From an uncultured Lachnospiraceae bacterium (GTDB taxonomy: Bacteria > Bacillota > Clostridia > Lachnospirales > Lachnospiraceae): a stretch of DNA of 64,000 bases. The stretch is from positions 208,243 to 272,242 of the forward strand of contig CAJURU010000001.1 of NCBI GenBank assembly GCA_910588845.1, written 5' to 3'. The notes beneath the pieces are model-generated. The model searched no databases. It saw nothing but the letters and a program-made list of their open reading frames with translations, and had not been told where the DNA came from. A program made the position numbers and the translations under genes. This document shows positions 24,829 through 34,259 of the stretch, piece by piece. Position 1 is the stretch's first letter; the number at the start of each line of letters is the position of its first letter.

Positions 24829-24989
24829 CAGTTCAGCCATAGCCAGGCATAATGGGCGAATCATGCTTGGATGAATGAGCATATTATGCCGGCTATGAGC
24901 GGAACGCCAGATTATGAGCAAAAAGAGTTGCGAAGCAACGGTGAGCACGTAAGTGCGGTTTTGCGAATGGCGTGGGCTGAACTGTTACT
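24824..24989. repeat. Three-way-junction intergenic repeat, 166 bp
   Basis: Outer perfect 15-bp arms: AGTAACAGTTCAGCC (24824-24838) and GGCTGAACTGTTACT (24975-24989). Inside are two further stems: CATAGCC/GGCTATG with GGCATAAT/ATTATGCC (24838-24907), and ACGCCA/TGGCGT (24912-24973) holding GTTGCGAAGCAAC. The whole folds into a three-way junction. A truncated relative lies at 19946-20004, so this is a dispersed repeat family. Confidence 0.65.
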
Positions 24990-25017
24990 TATTAGAAAAT
25001 TAAATAATGCTTTCTTC

Positions 25018-25046
25018 TTGACTTTTCTGCTTTACAAAAATATAAT
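25018..25046 (+). promoter_or_regulatory. hisS: Sigma-A promoter for hisS-aspS
   Basis: TTGACT (25018-25023), 17-bp spacer, TATAAT (25041-25046). The leader of about 80 nt contains one small hairpin ATGCTT/AAGCAT and is too short for a T-box. Confidence 0.75.
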
Positions 25047-25131
25047 TTATGCTTAGGTAAAGCATTTTGCAGCGTTCTCAAACAGACGGAGAACAAGCGA
25101 TATAGAACGATAAGAAAATGGAGGAGACAGT

Positions 25132-26400
25132 ATGGCACTGGCGAAAAAGCCGGTAAACGGCATGAAGGATATTTTACCGGAAGAGATGCAGATTCGGGAT
25201 TATGTAATGAATGTGATTAAGGAAACGTACCGCAGTTTTGGCTTCACGCCGATTGAGACGCCGTGTATGGAGAATATTGCCAATCTCAGCAATAAACAGG
25301 GTGGAGAAAATGAAAAGTTGATTTTTAAGGTGTTAAAGCGCGGAGAGAAGCTCAAACTGGAAACGGCGCAGACGGAGAATGACGTCGTTGATTTCGGTAT
25401 GCGTTACGATTTGACCGTGCCGCTGGCGCGTTTTTATTCTAATAATGCCAACAATTTGCCGTCTCCCTTTAAGGCGTTGCAGATGGGCAATGTCTGGCGT
25501 GCGGACCGCCCGCAGAGAGGCAGATACCGCCAGTTTATGCAGTGTGACATTGATATATTAGGAGAACAGAGCAACCTTGCTGAAATTGAATTGATTCTTG
25601 CAACCACGACTACGCTCGGCAAGTTAGGCTTCAAAAATTTCCAGATCCGCATCAATGAGCGGAGGATTTTAAAGGCGATGGCAGCGTACAGTGGCTTTGC
25701 GGAAGAATCGTACGACACAGTTTTTATTATTCTTGATAAAATGGACAAGATTGGCATGGACGGCGTGGCAGAAGAACTTGCCAAAAACGGCTATGCGCAA
25801 GAGTCTATAGATAAATATCTGTCACTCTTTGCGCATTTGCAAGGCAAAGAGGAAGTAGCGGACGGCGTCGCGTATCTTGCCGAAGAATTGGGAGAATACC
25901 TGGATGCGGAGGTTGCCGGGAACCTGAAAGAGATTGCGGCCAGCGTCAACGCGACAAAGGCGGCGGATTTCTCACTGGTATTTGACCCTACGCTGGTGCG
26001 CGGTATGTCCTATTATACAGGAACAATTTTTGAAATTGCCATGCCGGAATTTGGTGGAAGCTGCGGCGGAGGCGGACGTTATGATGAAATGATTGGTAAG
26101 TTTACCGGCAATCAAGTGCCGGCATGCGGATTTTCTATCGGTTTTGAGCGCATCATTTTGCTTCTTTTAGAGCAAGGTTTTGAGATACCGGGACAGTCGG
26201 AAAAGATTGCTTATCTAATTGAGAAAAATTATCCGGGTGAAAAGCTGGCGCAAGTGATAGAGCAGGCGCAGAAAGAGCGGGCATTGGGCAAACAGGTGCT
26301 GGTGGCAAGAATGAATAAGAATAAGAAATTCCAGAAAGAAAAGCTTACCGCGCAAGGGTATCAGGAATTTAGGGAATTCTTTAAGGAAACAGGGGTTTAA
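25132..26400 (+). CDS. hisS: Histidyl-tRNA synthetase, 422 aa
   Basis: Class II synthetase charging tRNA-His. It has motif 1 (FTPIETPCMENI), motif 2 (QMGNVWRADRPQRGRYRQFMQCDID) and motif 3 (SIGFERIILLL), plus the histidine-specific LVRGMSYYTGTIFEI. The C-terminal anticodon domain (about 330-422) is present. The length is normal and the start follows GGAGGAGACAGT. It is directly followed by aspS. Confidence 0.95.
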   Translation: MALAKKPVNGMKDILPEEMQIRDYVMNVIKETYRSFGFTPIETPCMENIANLSNKQGGENEKLIFKVLKRGEKLKLETAQTENDVVDFGMRYDLTVPLARFYSNNANNLPSPFKALQMGNVWRADRPQRGRYRQFMQCDIDILGEQSNLAEIELILATTTTLGKLGFKNFQIRINERRILKAMAAYSGFAEESYDTVFIILDKMDKIGMDGVAEELAKNGYAQESIDKYLSLFAHLQGKEEVADGVAYLAEELGEYLDAEVAGNLKEIAASVNATKAADFSLVFDPTLVRGMSYYTGTIFEIAMPEFGGSCGGGGRYDEMIGKFTGNQVPACGFSIGFERIILLLLEQGFEIPGQSEKIAYLIEKNYPGEKLAQVIEQAQKERALGKQVLVARMNKNKKFQKEKLTAQGYQEFREFFKETGV

Positions 26401-26447
26401 TCAGCATTTCCTGAAAAAGTAAGAGCAGATTCATAGGAGGAATTATA

Positions 26448-28253
26448 ATGGCAGAGTCAATGAAAGGAATGCACAGGAGTCACCGGTGTACGGAAGTTTC
26501 CAGCGCGAATATCGGGGAAACTGTCACAGTCATGGGCTGGGTGCAGAAAAGAAGAAATTTAGGAAGTTTGATTTTTATAGATTTGCGGGACCGTTCCGGC
26601 ATCTTGCAGATTGTGTTTGACGAACCCAAAGTGGGCGTTGAGGGATTTGCAAAAGCAGGAACTTTGCGCAGCGAGTTCGTAGTGGCAGTCACAGGAACCG
26701 TGGAAAAGAGAACGGCTGCGGTCAATGAGAATTTAAAGACCGGAGATATCGAGGTGATTGCGTCTGATATCCGAATTTTGTCGGAATCTGAGACGCCGCC
26801 GTTTCCGATTGAGGAGAACTTACAGACGAAAGAGGATTTGCGGCTGCGTTACCGTTATCTGGATCTGCGCAGGCCGGATATTCAAAGAAATCTTATGATG
26901 AAAAGCAAAGTGGCGATGCTTTTGCGCAATTTTATGGAGAAAGAAGGATTTCTGGAGGTTGAGACGCCAATACTTACGAAATCCACGCCGGAGGGGGCAA
27001 GGGATTATCTTGTGCCCAGCCGTGTACATCCCGGGACTTTTTATGCGCTGCCGCAGTCGCCGCAGTTATTCAAGCAGCTTTTGATGTGTGCCGGTTATGA
27101 CCGGTATTTCCAGATTGCCCGCTGCTTCCGTGATGAAGATTTACGTGCAGACCGCCAGCCGGAATTTACGCAGGCAGATATGGAGCTGTCTTTTGTGGAT
27201 GTGGATGACGTCATTGACGTCAATGAACGTCTGCTGCAATATGTGTTTAAAGAGGCGATAGGCATCGACGTGCAGCTGCCGATTCCGCGCATGAGCTGGC
27301 AGGAGGCAATGGATCGTTTTGGTTCCGATAAGCCGGACACACGTTTCGGGATGGAGTTGGTAAACGTCTCAGATATCGTGAAAGAATGCGGTTTCGGCGT
27401 GTTTACCGGAGCCCTGGAACAAGGCGGTTCCGTGCGCGGTATCAATGCCAAAGGCCAGGGGGCTATGCCGCGCAAGAAGATAGACAAGCTCGTGGAATTT
27501 GCCAAAGGTTATGGAGCGAAAGGACTTGCCTACCTTGCCGTCAACGAGGACGGCACATATAAGTCCTCCTTTGCCAAATTTATGACGGAAGATGAATTGA
27601 AAGCTCTGGTAGAAAAGATGCAGGGAGAGCCGGGAGATCTGCTTTTATTTGCGGCAGATAAGAATAAGGTTGTCTGGGACGTTCTGGGCGCGCTGCGCTT
27701 AGAACTGGCAAAGCAGCTTGGACTGTTGGATAAGAACCAATACAATTTCCTGTGGATTACAGAGTTCCCGCTGTTAGAGTGGTCGGACGAGGAGAATCGC
27801 TTTATGGCCATGCATCATCCCTTTACAATGCCGATGGAGGAGGACTGGGGTAAGATTGATTCCGACCCGGGCGCAGTGCGCGCCAAGGCATATGATATAG
27901 TCTTGAATGGAACAGAGCTGGGCGGCGGTTCCGTGCGTATCCACCAGAATGATATCCAGGAGAAAATGCTTGAGGTGCTTGGCTTCACGAAGGAGCGCGC
28001 GCACGAGCAGTTTGGATTCCTGCTGGATGCGTTTGCTTACGGCGTTCCGCCCCACGCAGGACTTGCCTATGGCTTGGACCGCATGGTAATGTTGATGATG
28101 AAATGCGATTCCATCCGCGACGTTATCGCTTTCCCCAAGGTTAAGGATGCGTCCTGCCTGATGACGGACGCGCCCAATGTGGTAGATGATAAACAGCTTG
28201 AAGAGCTGGCATTGTCTATTCAGGCCGCGGAGAAAGAGGAAAAGACCGTCTAA
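26448..28253 (+). CDS. aspS: Aspartyl-tRNA synthetase, 601 aa
   Basis: N-terminal OB anticodon domain (VTVMGWVQKRRNLGSLIFIDLRDRSG), class II core with TKSTPEGARDYLVPSR, FRDEDLRADRQPEFTQ and YGLDRMVMLM, and the bacterial GAD insertion (about 285-415). The full length of about 600 residues is typical of the bacterial type. The start follows AGGAGGAATTATA. Confidence 0.95.
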   Translation: MAESMKGMHRSHRCTEVSSANIGETVTVMGWVQKRRNLGSLIFIDLRDRSGILQIVFDEPKVGVEGFAKAGTLRSEFVVAVTGTVEKRTAAVNENLKTGDIEVIASDIRILSESETPPFPIEENLQTKEDLRLRYRYLDLRRPDIQRNLMMKSKVAMLLRNFMEKEGFLEVETPILTKSTPEGARDYLVPSRVHPGTFYALPQSPQLFKQLLMCAGYDRYFQIARCFRDEDLRADRQPEFTQADMELSFVDVDDVIDVNERLLQYVFKEAIGIDVQLPIPRMSWQEAMDRFGSDKPDTRFGMELVNVSDIVKECGFGVFTGALEQGGSVRGINAKGQGAMPRKKIDKLVEFAKGYGAKGLAYLAVNEDGTYKSSFAKFMTEDELKALVEKMQGEPGDLLLFAADKNKVVWDVLGALRLELAKQLGLLDKNQYNFLWITEFPLLEWSDEENRFMAMHHPFTMPMEEDWGKIDSDPGAVRAKAYDIVLNGTELGGGSVRIHQNDIQEKMLEVLGFTKERAHEQFGFLLDAFAYGVPPHAGLAYGLDRMVMLMMKCDSIRDVIAFPKVKDASCLMTDAPNVVDDKQLEELALSIQAAEKEEKTV

Positions 28254-28425
28254 ATCCTTTAAATAGGGTAATGCAACCGCAAGTTTACATGGAAATCTTC
28301 AAAAGCAACACGAAATATGCAGACTTTACATGGGTGATATTGTATATTGATAACTGTTCAGAACAGTATTTTTTGACCGGAAGCGCGGAAGGAATTCATG
28401 AGGATGACAGAAAGGAAGAACAGTT

Positions 28426-29313
28426 ATGAGTGATTTTGGAGAAAACTTGCAGTTTTACAGAAAACAAAGAAATCTGACCCAGGAGCAGTTGGCGGAACAA
28501 CTGGAAGTTTCCCGGCAGACCATTTCTAAGTGGGAGTCCGGTGTATCTTACCCGGAAATGGAAAAAATTCTACAGTTATGCGAGATGTTTTCTTGCAGCA
28601 TGGATGTATTGATACGTAAGAACGCGGCTGAATCTGAGATGGAGGACAGCGAGGGGTATGAGCGGCATATGGAAAAAAGGCGCAAAAATATTACGCTGGG
28701 CATAACGCTGCTGATATTGGGAGTTGCCTTTCATCAATTACTTTCAGGTTTTGGATGGCAGGAAACTTTTACCGGTACGTTGTTTTTTGCAATCGCTATC
28801 GTAGCAATTCTGGTGCTGGTGGTCGCAGGGATGCAGGACGAAGCATACCGCAAGATGCACCCCGTGATTGCAGAATTCTATACTCCGGAAGAGATTGCAC
28901 ATTTTAATGAAAAGTTTCCTATTCGCATAGCCACAGGTATTGGTATGATCCTTATTGGTCTGCTGATTGCCATGAATGCAGAACATTTTCCTTTAGGGAA
29001 GGGCATGAGTGAGGAATTTTATTATGGTATTTTCCTGTTCTTAGTCGCCATTGCTGCTGGAATTTTTGTACACGCCGGGCTTGGTCAGGATAAGTATGAT
29101 ATTGCGGCGTATAATAAAGAAAATAGCAAAGAAACGAAGAAAGAAAATGAAAAGGTTGGAATTTGGTGCGGCTGTATTATGATTGTGGCGACAATTATTT
29201 TTTTTGTAGCAGGCTTTGTCTATGACCTCTGGGAAGTCTGCTGGGTCGTGTTTCCGGTGGGAGGCATGATCTGTGGGATTGCCACGCTGATTCTCAAGGG
29301 GAGGAGAGGGTAA
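28426..29313 (+). CDS. Membrane-bound XRE-family regulator, 295 aa
   Basis: XRE HTH at residues 5-62 (LQFYRKQRNLTQEQLAEQLEVSRQTISKWESG). About six hydrophobic segments follow (for example ITLGITLLILGVAF, LFFAIAIVAILVLVVAG, GIWCGCIMIVATIIFFVAGFVYD). The protein probably senses a membrane signal and binds DNA near its own gene. AAAGGAAGAACAGTT precedes the ATG. Upstream (28254-28425) holds a small inverted repeat AACTGTTCAGAACAGT that could be its site. Confidence 0.85.
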   Translation: MSDFGENLQFYRKQRNLTQEQLAEQLEVSRQTISKWESGVSYPEMEKILQLCEMFSCSMDVLIRKNAAESEMEDSEGYERHMEKRRKNITLGITLLILGVAFHQLLSGFGWQETFTGTLFFAIAIVAILVLVVAGMQDEAYRKMHPVIAEFYTPEEIAHFNEKFPIRIATGIGMILIGLLIAMNAEHFPLGKGMSEEFYYGIFLFLVAIAAGIFVHAGLGQDKYDIAAYNKENSKETKKENEKVGIWCGCIMIVATIIFFVAGFVYDLWEVCWVVFPVGGMICGIATLILKGRRG

Positions 29314-29540
29314 CGGGGCTGAGATCTGACTTATTTTTTTGACGGGAATGGATAGGTCTTGTAGATATATCTTAGGTTAAAAATTATTTTAAAGAAGTAC
29401 TATTTCTTAAATTTTGGCTGAATTTTAAAATAAATTTGAGGGATAGTGCTTTTTTGATGTTGAAAAAGATGGTATAATAAAGTCGAAAAAAGAAATATTT
29501 TCTATCATATAGAATTAATAAGGGGAAGAAGGTAATTTAA

Positions 29541-30317
29541 GCGGTTTTTCGGAATAACTTTATTAATGCCCTAAAGGAAACGAAAAGTGAATATGATATA
29601 ATTGCCGTTTGTTATTGGGAACTCTTATCATACAAGAAGGATACAGATAAAAATTTTATTACAAGAATTGGGTATTTGGCGGAGGATTCTGAGTACGGTA
29701 TTTATGCAGAGATATTTGAAAATTTGCGGCAGGAACTTTTAGATTTAGTCCTGCAAATGATTGTGAATGATGATAATGCCGGGATAAGTTTTGAGGAGTT
29801 GAAAAATAAAGTAATACAGAAAATATGTCAATTTCAGTGTCCGGAGACGCTTACAGAGGATGTTTGCGTCCCTATATGCATATTTTATATTATGGAGGCA
29901 TTGGACAGTTATGTTGAAAAGGATTTGGAGGAAACTTATGATGCCTGTCATGATTTTGAACCTTCGGAATATGAAGAGGATAATATTCAACGTGTAACGG
30001 CATTGTTGGACCTGGCAATTCAAAAGGGCGCCAGCATTATCATTTTTCCTGAATTTATTATGAGTGAGAGGATGAGAGATGCTGTCCAAACATACCTTCG
30101 CCAGATGCAGTATGACAAGAAAAAGCGCCTAATACTGGTTCTTGCGGGAACTTGTTATCATTGGGACGGTAAAAGCAGAGGCAACAATATTCTTCATATA
30201 TTTAATGCCAACGGCATGGAGGTGGGAAGGTATTATAAATATTCACCCTTTCTTATACAAAAGGAAGAGCGGATTCATGGGGCAGATGTTTCGTCGACAA
30301 AATCAGTTGGTTTATAG
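29541..30317 (+). pseudogene. Carbon-nitrogen hydrolase-like gene without start or catalytic cysteine
   Basis: The open frame runs from just after a stop at 29538-29540, and homology-like sequence reaches back to about 29560 (FINALKETKSEYDIIAVCYWELL) with no ATG. TTG 29676 is the first usable start. The C-terminal third has the nitrilase pattern: QRVTALLDLAIQKGASIIIFPEF (Glu), LVLAGTCYHWDGKSRGNNILHIFN, and VGRYYKYSPF (Lys). The stop at 30317 falls before the expected Cys. The gene looks truncated at both ends. Base composition is more AT-rich than the flanks. Confidence 0.6.
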
Positions 30318-30330
30318 GAAGGTGTGGCGT

Positions 30331-31245
30331 ATGGCAACGTTGACCCCAAAAACAAATGAACTGTCCAGTCAGGCGCTGATGACAATGATGTTGGGCCAAA
30401 TGGATGAACAGGTAGTTGAGAAACGGATGAATATTTTTGCCGGCTTATGCAACAGGCTGCTGGATATTATTATGCAAAAAGAAGTTATTCAAGAACGCAG
30501 CCTAATAGATTTTAGCAAACAGGTTTTATGGATTGTGAATGGCGCAGTGGAGAAGCTGCCACAATCTTTTGAGCGGCTGGCGGATTATATAGCCGACTAT
30601 TGGCGTTATGAGCTAAAAAAAGAACAAGATTCGGAAAGGAAATATTCCTATATCCGTCTTTTTCAAATGATTAACCTTGTTAAAACCTGCTATAGAGGAC
30701 GGGAACAAGAGAAGAAGGCTCTATTGGCTTTAGAAGAATATAGGGAATATACCAAGTTGCTCTGTTTAATTCAGCGATTCCCTGGAATTACACATAAGAA
30801 GCTGCGTGAACAATTGGGAGTTTCGTCAGGCGAGTTACGGCGTCAGTTAGAACCGTTGGGAAAGGAGGGGTTTCTTTCTTCACGTCGTTCTGGAGAAGAA
30901 CAGTACTATATGCTTACAAATGCTGGAGAAGTCCTGTTTAGAATTTTGAGATTGCAGAAAAGCAATAATGTATGGTTCGATTCCTGGAGTGCCGATCGTC
31001 TTCTTGCACTTTTTGCCATACTTAATGATAAACAAAAACATGGTATAAACGGTATTGAGATTTTTGGGGAAATGCAGTCTGTTATTAAATACAGTGAAGA
31101 TAAAATTTCTCAGATTGTTGAAAAAATTAAAAAGCCGAAATCTTCGCCTGAGAAAGAAGAGAAAAGGGAATACTATTATGATATGGAGGAATTATGCGAA
31201 TATTCTTATCTTATTTCTTTAGAATTAGAGAAAAATATGTCTTAA
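30331..31245 (+). CDS. Winged-helix protein of unknown role, 304 aa
   Basis: ATG 30331 follows AGGAAGG; the frame is open further upstream but without a ribosome binding site. The first 140 residues are helical. Residues about 150-220 (LLCLIQRFPGITHKKLREQLGVSSGELRRQLEPLGKEGFL ... YMLTNAGEVLF) form a MarR-like winged helix. The tail is charged. It lies 13 bp after the nitrilase-like gene, so the two were probably one operon. I do not recognise the family. Confidence 0.65.
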   Translation: MATLTPKTNELSSQALMTMMLGQMDEQVVEKRMNIFAGLCNRLLDIIMQKEVIQERSLIDFSKQVLWIVNGAVEKLPQSFERLADYIADYWRYELKKEQDSERKYSYIRLFQMINLVKTCYRGREQEKKALLALEEYREYTKLLCLIQRFPGITHKKLREQLGVSSGELRRQLEPLGKEGFLSSRRSGEEQYYMLTNAGEVLFRILRLQKSNNVWFDSWSADRLLALFAILNDKQKHGINGIEIFGEMQSVIKYSEDKISQIVEKIKKPKSSPEKEEKREYYYDMEELCEYSYLISLELEKNMS

Positions 31246-31354
31246 AAAAATGAGATTGATACTTTTGAAACAAAAAAATGGAAAACTAAAAATAATTATG
31301 TATTTAGTGTAAAAAGCTTCATAGGAGATTTTGATTTAGAAGGAGCCAAAAATC

Positions 31355-31859
31355 ATGTTAAATTATAAAAATATTAGTGAAGAAGATTTGAAGAATGGCG
31401 GGGAGCTTTTTGCATTGTTTTGGTTGAGACCCGGTAAGTATGCCGGACAAAAAGTAGTTATCAGGCTTAGAATTAATAAAAAATGGGGAGGCTGGAAATT
31501 GAAAGATGAGCTGATTGAGTCGATTGGCCTCAAAGTTGGCGATACTATTTCAACAGAAATTACACCGTATTTTACATCTGACATTATAGATGACGATAAT
31601 GACACAGATTTGTTTGCTTCTGATAGGGGGGGCAGATTGGCTTCTTGACAATGAAGTCGGTGTCGGCACAATTATTGATTGTGTTGTTCGCTTTGGCTAT
31701 TCTCAAGCGCCGGTGGGAGATAAGGGAAAAATGGTTAATAAAATATCTCTGATTTTTGAAGAGGGGTTATCTGTTGTGGGAAAAGACGAAGAATATGGTT
31801 CTGATTTAGGAAGCAATACTTTGGATTTTTTTCGTTTCTTAGAAAATTTTCAGAAATAA
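31355..31859 (+). pseudogene. Unknown ~167-aa gene split by a frameshift at a G7 run
   Basis: Frame 1 (31355-31648) encodes MLNYKNISEEDLKNGGELFA and continues to DLFASD. At GGGGGGG (31626-31632) the frame ends soon after. The +1 frame continues (ADWLLDNEVGVGTIIDCVVR) to 31859. One base more or less in the G7 run restores a single protein. It could be phase-variable or decayed. GAAGGAGCC precedes the ATG. The family is unknown. Confidence 0.55.
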
Positions 31860-32142
31860 TTTTGTTACTGTTTTTTTGTTTTTGAAATCGCAAACGATCA
31901 ATATAAGTCCCCGCGGAAAGTTGGTGCGATATCTAATTTGCATTGCAGCAGGCTGTGGGGGTTTTATTCGTTTATTGGTATAGATGTATCGCATATGTAG
32001 CGGTGTATGAATTTGCGCATTTTATCCATCCCAATCATTGTCGGGAATTCTGGGATTTGTTGGCAGTGATAATGCCGGATTGGAAGGAGCGCAGGAAAGA
32101 GTTGAATCATGGCATATAAGAAAGCGCTATCCATGCGACGTA

Positions 32143-32171
32143 TTGACTGGATTTAGAGAAAAGGATATGCT
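32143..32171 (+). promoter_or_regulatory. Promoter candidate for the BMP-like gene
   Basis: TTGACT (32143-32148), 17 bp, TATGCT (32166-32171). The rest of the 31860-32265 gap has no ORF that I can support. Confidence 0.55.
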
Positions 32172-32265
32172 ATAGTATGAAAAAGCACTTGTATCATAGT
32201 GGCGGTGAATGTTTTTGCATAAAATGGTAAAGACAGACCACAGAACAGGAACCACAGGAGGTATT

Positions 32266-34179
32266 ATGGGAAGAGAGGATTACAGCAAGGCGTTTAAAGC
32301 GGGAAAAAAGGATTACCAGGCGCGTATGCTGCGCGGCATAAGGCCGACGCTGCAAATTCTGGATGATATTTTACCGGAAAAGGGCTCTTATTCGGAAGTA
32401 CAGCTTGGGCTGGTGCAGATTCCCACCGAACAGATTGTGGGGACGAAGACTGTTGCGCGAAGCAATTCGTTTGCAGGCAATTTTATGCCCATTCTCAGGG
32501 AAAGCTCGGAGTTTGCCGTGAAATGGGAAAGCCTGAGCGACATCCATATGAAAGAGGGGATACGCGACCCTATCAAGGCGTATGAATACATGAATAAATT
32601 CTATGTGGAGGAGGGGAATAAGCGTGTCAGCGTCATGAAATATTTCGGCGCTGTCTCAATTCCCGGAAATGTGACGCGCATTATTCCTAAACGCACAGAG
32701 GAAACGGAAAATAAAATTTATTACGAGTTTTTAGACTTCTATCAGGCCGTGCCAATCAATTACATCTGGTTTTCCCAGGAGGGCAGCTTTGCCCAATTAC
32801 AGGAGGCCGTGGGCAAGAAGCCGGGAGAGGTATGGACGGAGGAAGAACGGCTTTTATTTAGCTCTGTCTATTCGCGTTTTGCCTCTGAGTTCCGTGCAAG
32901 AGGAGGGGGAAAACTTGCAATTACGCCGGCAGATGCGTTCCTGGCGTTCATTACCTTGTACGGATATGACGAGATAGAACAGAAAACGACGGATGAGCTG
33001 CGGGAGCTGGTTGTCAAAAGCTGGGAAGAATTTGAGCTGTTGGAAGAGAAGCCGGGGATTGATCTTAAAATGAAGCCGAACCGCAAGAAGAAAAAGATTC
33101 CCCTGCTTAATATTCTTTTTTCTGCCAGTACGCCCAAGCTCAAGATTGCGTTCATCCATGAGAAGCGTCTGGAGACATCCGGATGGACGTATGCCCATGA
33201 GCTGGGACGGCTATACTTAGAGCAGACATTTCCCGAAGAAGTCAGCACGCTCTGTTATGAAAATGGGACGCAGGAGAATGTGGAAGAGCTCATAAATGAC
33301 GCTATAGATAAGGGATGTAACCTTATTTTTACCACATCACCGCCCTTTGTGCAGGCAAGCGTAAAGGCGGCGATTGCCAACCCCCGGATAAGAATATTGA
33401 ATTGTTCGCTGAACACCTCACACCGTTATATCCGCACCTATTATTCGCGGATGCATGAGGCTAAATTTCTGATGGGAGCGATTGCCGGGGCGATGGCGGA
33501 TAATAACCGTATGACGTATATTGCGGATTATCCGATTTATGGTTCGATTGCCAATATCAATGCTTTTGCGCTGGGGGCAAAGATGCTGAATCCGCGCGCG
33601 GAAGTTTATCTGGAGTGGTCTACGAAGAAAGATGTAGATATAGAGGAGAAGATTCGGGCGACTGGTTCTTCCTGTGTCTCAGGCCGGGATATGGTAATCC
33701 CGGAGGAGGCTTCACGCTATTTCGGTATTTATTATATGGACAAAGATTCGCCTAAGAATCTTGCCATGCCCCTGTATCATTGGGGCAAGTTTTATGAGCA
33801 GCTAATTCGCACGATTATGGACGGTACATGGAAGTATGACGATAATCCGTCAACTACCAAAGCAATCAATTATTGGTGGGGAATGGCGGAGGGCGTAGTG
33901 GACGTCGTCTGTTCCAAACATTTGCCTGTGGAGACGAGGCGTTTGATCGAACTTTTAAAATCAACCATCAGTTCTGGTGAGTTCAACCCATTTTCCGGCA
34001 TTTTATTTTCACAAACGGGAATGGCTAATACGGAGCCTGACAGGATTATGCTGCCAGAAGAAATCATGACCATGGATTGGCTGGCAAACAATGTTATTGG
34101 TTCCATCCCTGCCAAAACGGAACTGAAAGAGCAGGCGGAACCTGTGATTAAACAGCAGGGCGTGAAGAAGGACGCATAG
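32266..34179 (+). CDS. Cytosolic fusion of ParB-like domain and BMP-type ligand-binding domain, 637 aa
   Basis: ATG 32266 follows AGGAGGTATT; a longer frame from 32209 is open. Residues about 40-130 resemble a ParB/sulfiredoxin-type fold (VQIPTEQIVGTKTVARSN ... EGIRDPIKAYEYMNKFYVEEGNKRVSVMKYFG). From about residue 290 it matches BMP/Med purine-nucleoside binding proteins (LKIAFIHEKRLETSGWTYAH, GCNLIFTTSP, FLMGAIAGAMADNNRMTYIADYP). There is no signal peptide or lipobox, so it is not a transporter lipoprotein. It may be an intracellular nucleoside sensor. Confidence 0.7.
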   Translation: MGREDYSKAFKAGKKDYQARMLRGIRPTLQILDDILPEKGSYSEVQLGLVQIPTEQIVGTKTVARSNSFAGNFMPILRESSEFAVKWESLSDIHMKEGIRDPIKAYEYMNKFYVEEGNKRVSVMKYFGAVSIPGNVTRIIPKRTEETENKIYYEFLDFYQAVPINYIWFSQEGSFAQLQEAVGKKPGEVWTEEERLLFSSVYSRFASEFRARGGGKLAITPADAFLAFITLYGYDEIEQKTTDELRELVVKSWEEFELLEEKPGIDLKMKPNRKKKKIPLLNILFSASTPKLKIAFIHEKRLETSGWTYAHELGRLYLEQTFPEEVSTLCYENGTQENVEELINDAIDKGCNLIFTTSPPFVQASVKAAIANPRIRILNCSLNTSHRYIRTYYSRMHEAKFLMGAIAGAMADNNRMTYIADYPIYGSIANINAFALGAKMLNPRAEVYLEWSTKKDVDIEEKIRATGSSCVSGRDMVIPEEASRYFGIYYMDKDSPKNLAMPLYHWGKFYEQLIRTIMDGTWKYDDNPSTTKAINYWWGMAEGVVDVVCSKHLPVETRRLIELLKSTISSGEFNPFSGILFSQTGMANTEPDRIMLPEEIMTMDWLANNVIGSIPAKTELKEQAEPVIKQQGVKKDA

Positions 34180-34259
34180 GCTTTACATACAATGCATGGA
34201 AAAATACGGCCATGGAAATTCAAGTAAATGGACGATGGTTGTATATGGGAGAATTGTTC

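Noticed and set aside
24990..25131. T-box leader before hisS
   Set aside because: The leader is about 80 nt with one small hairpin and no T-box sequence or terminator.
29541..30317. Active nitrilase
   Set aside because: Glu and Lys positions are visible, but the Cys region and a proper start codon are missing, so it is listed as a pseudogene.
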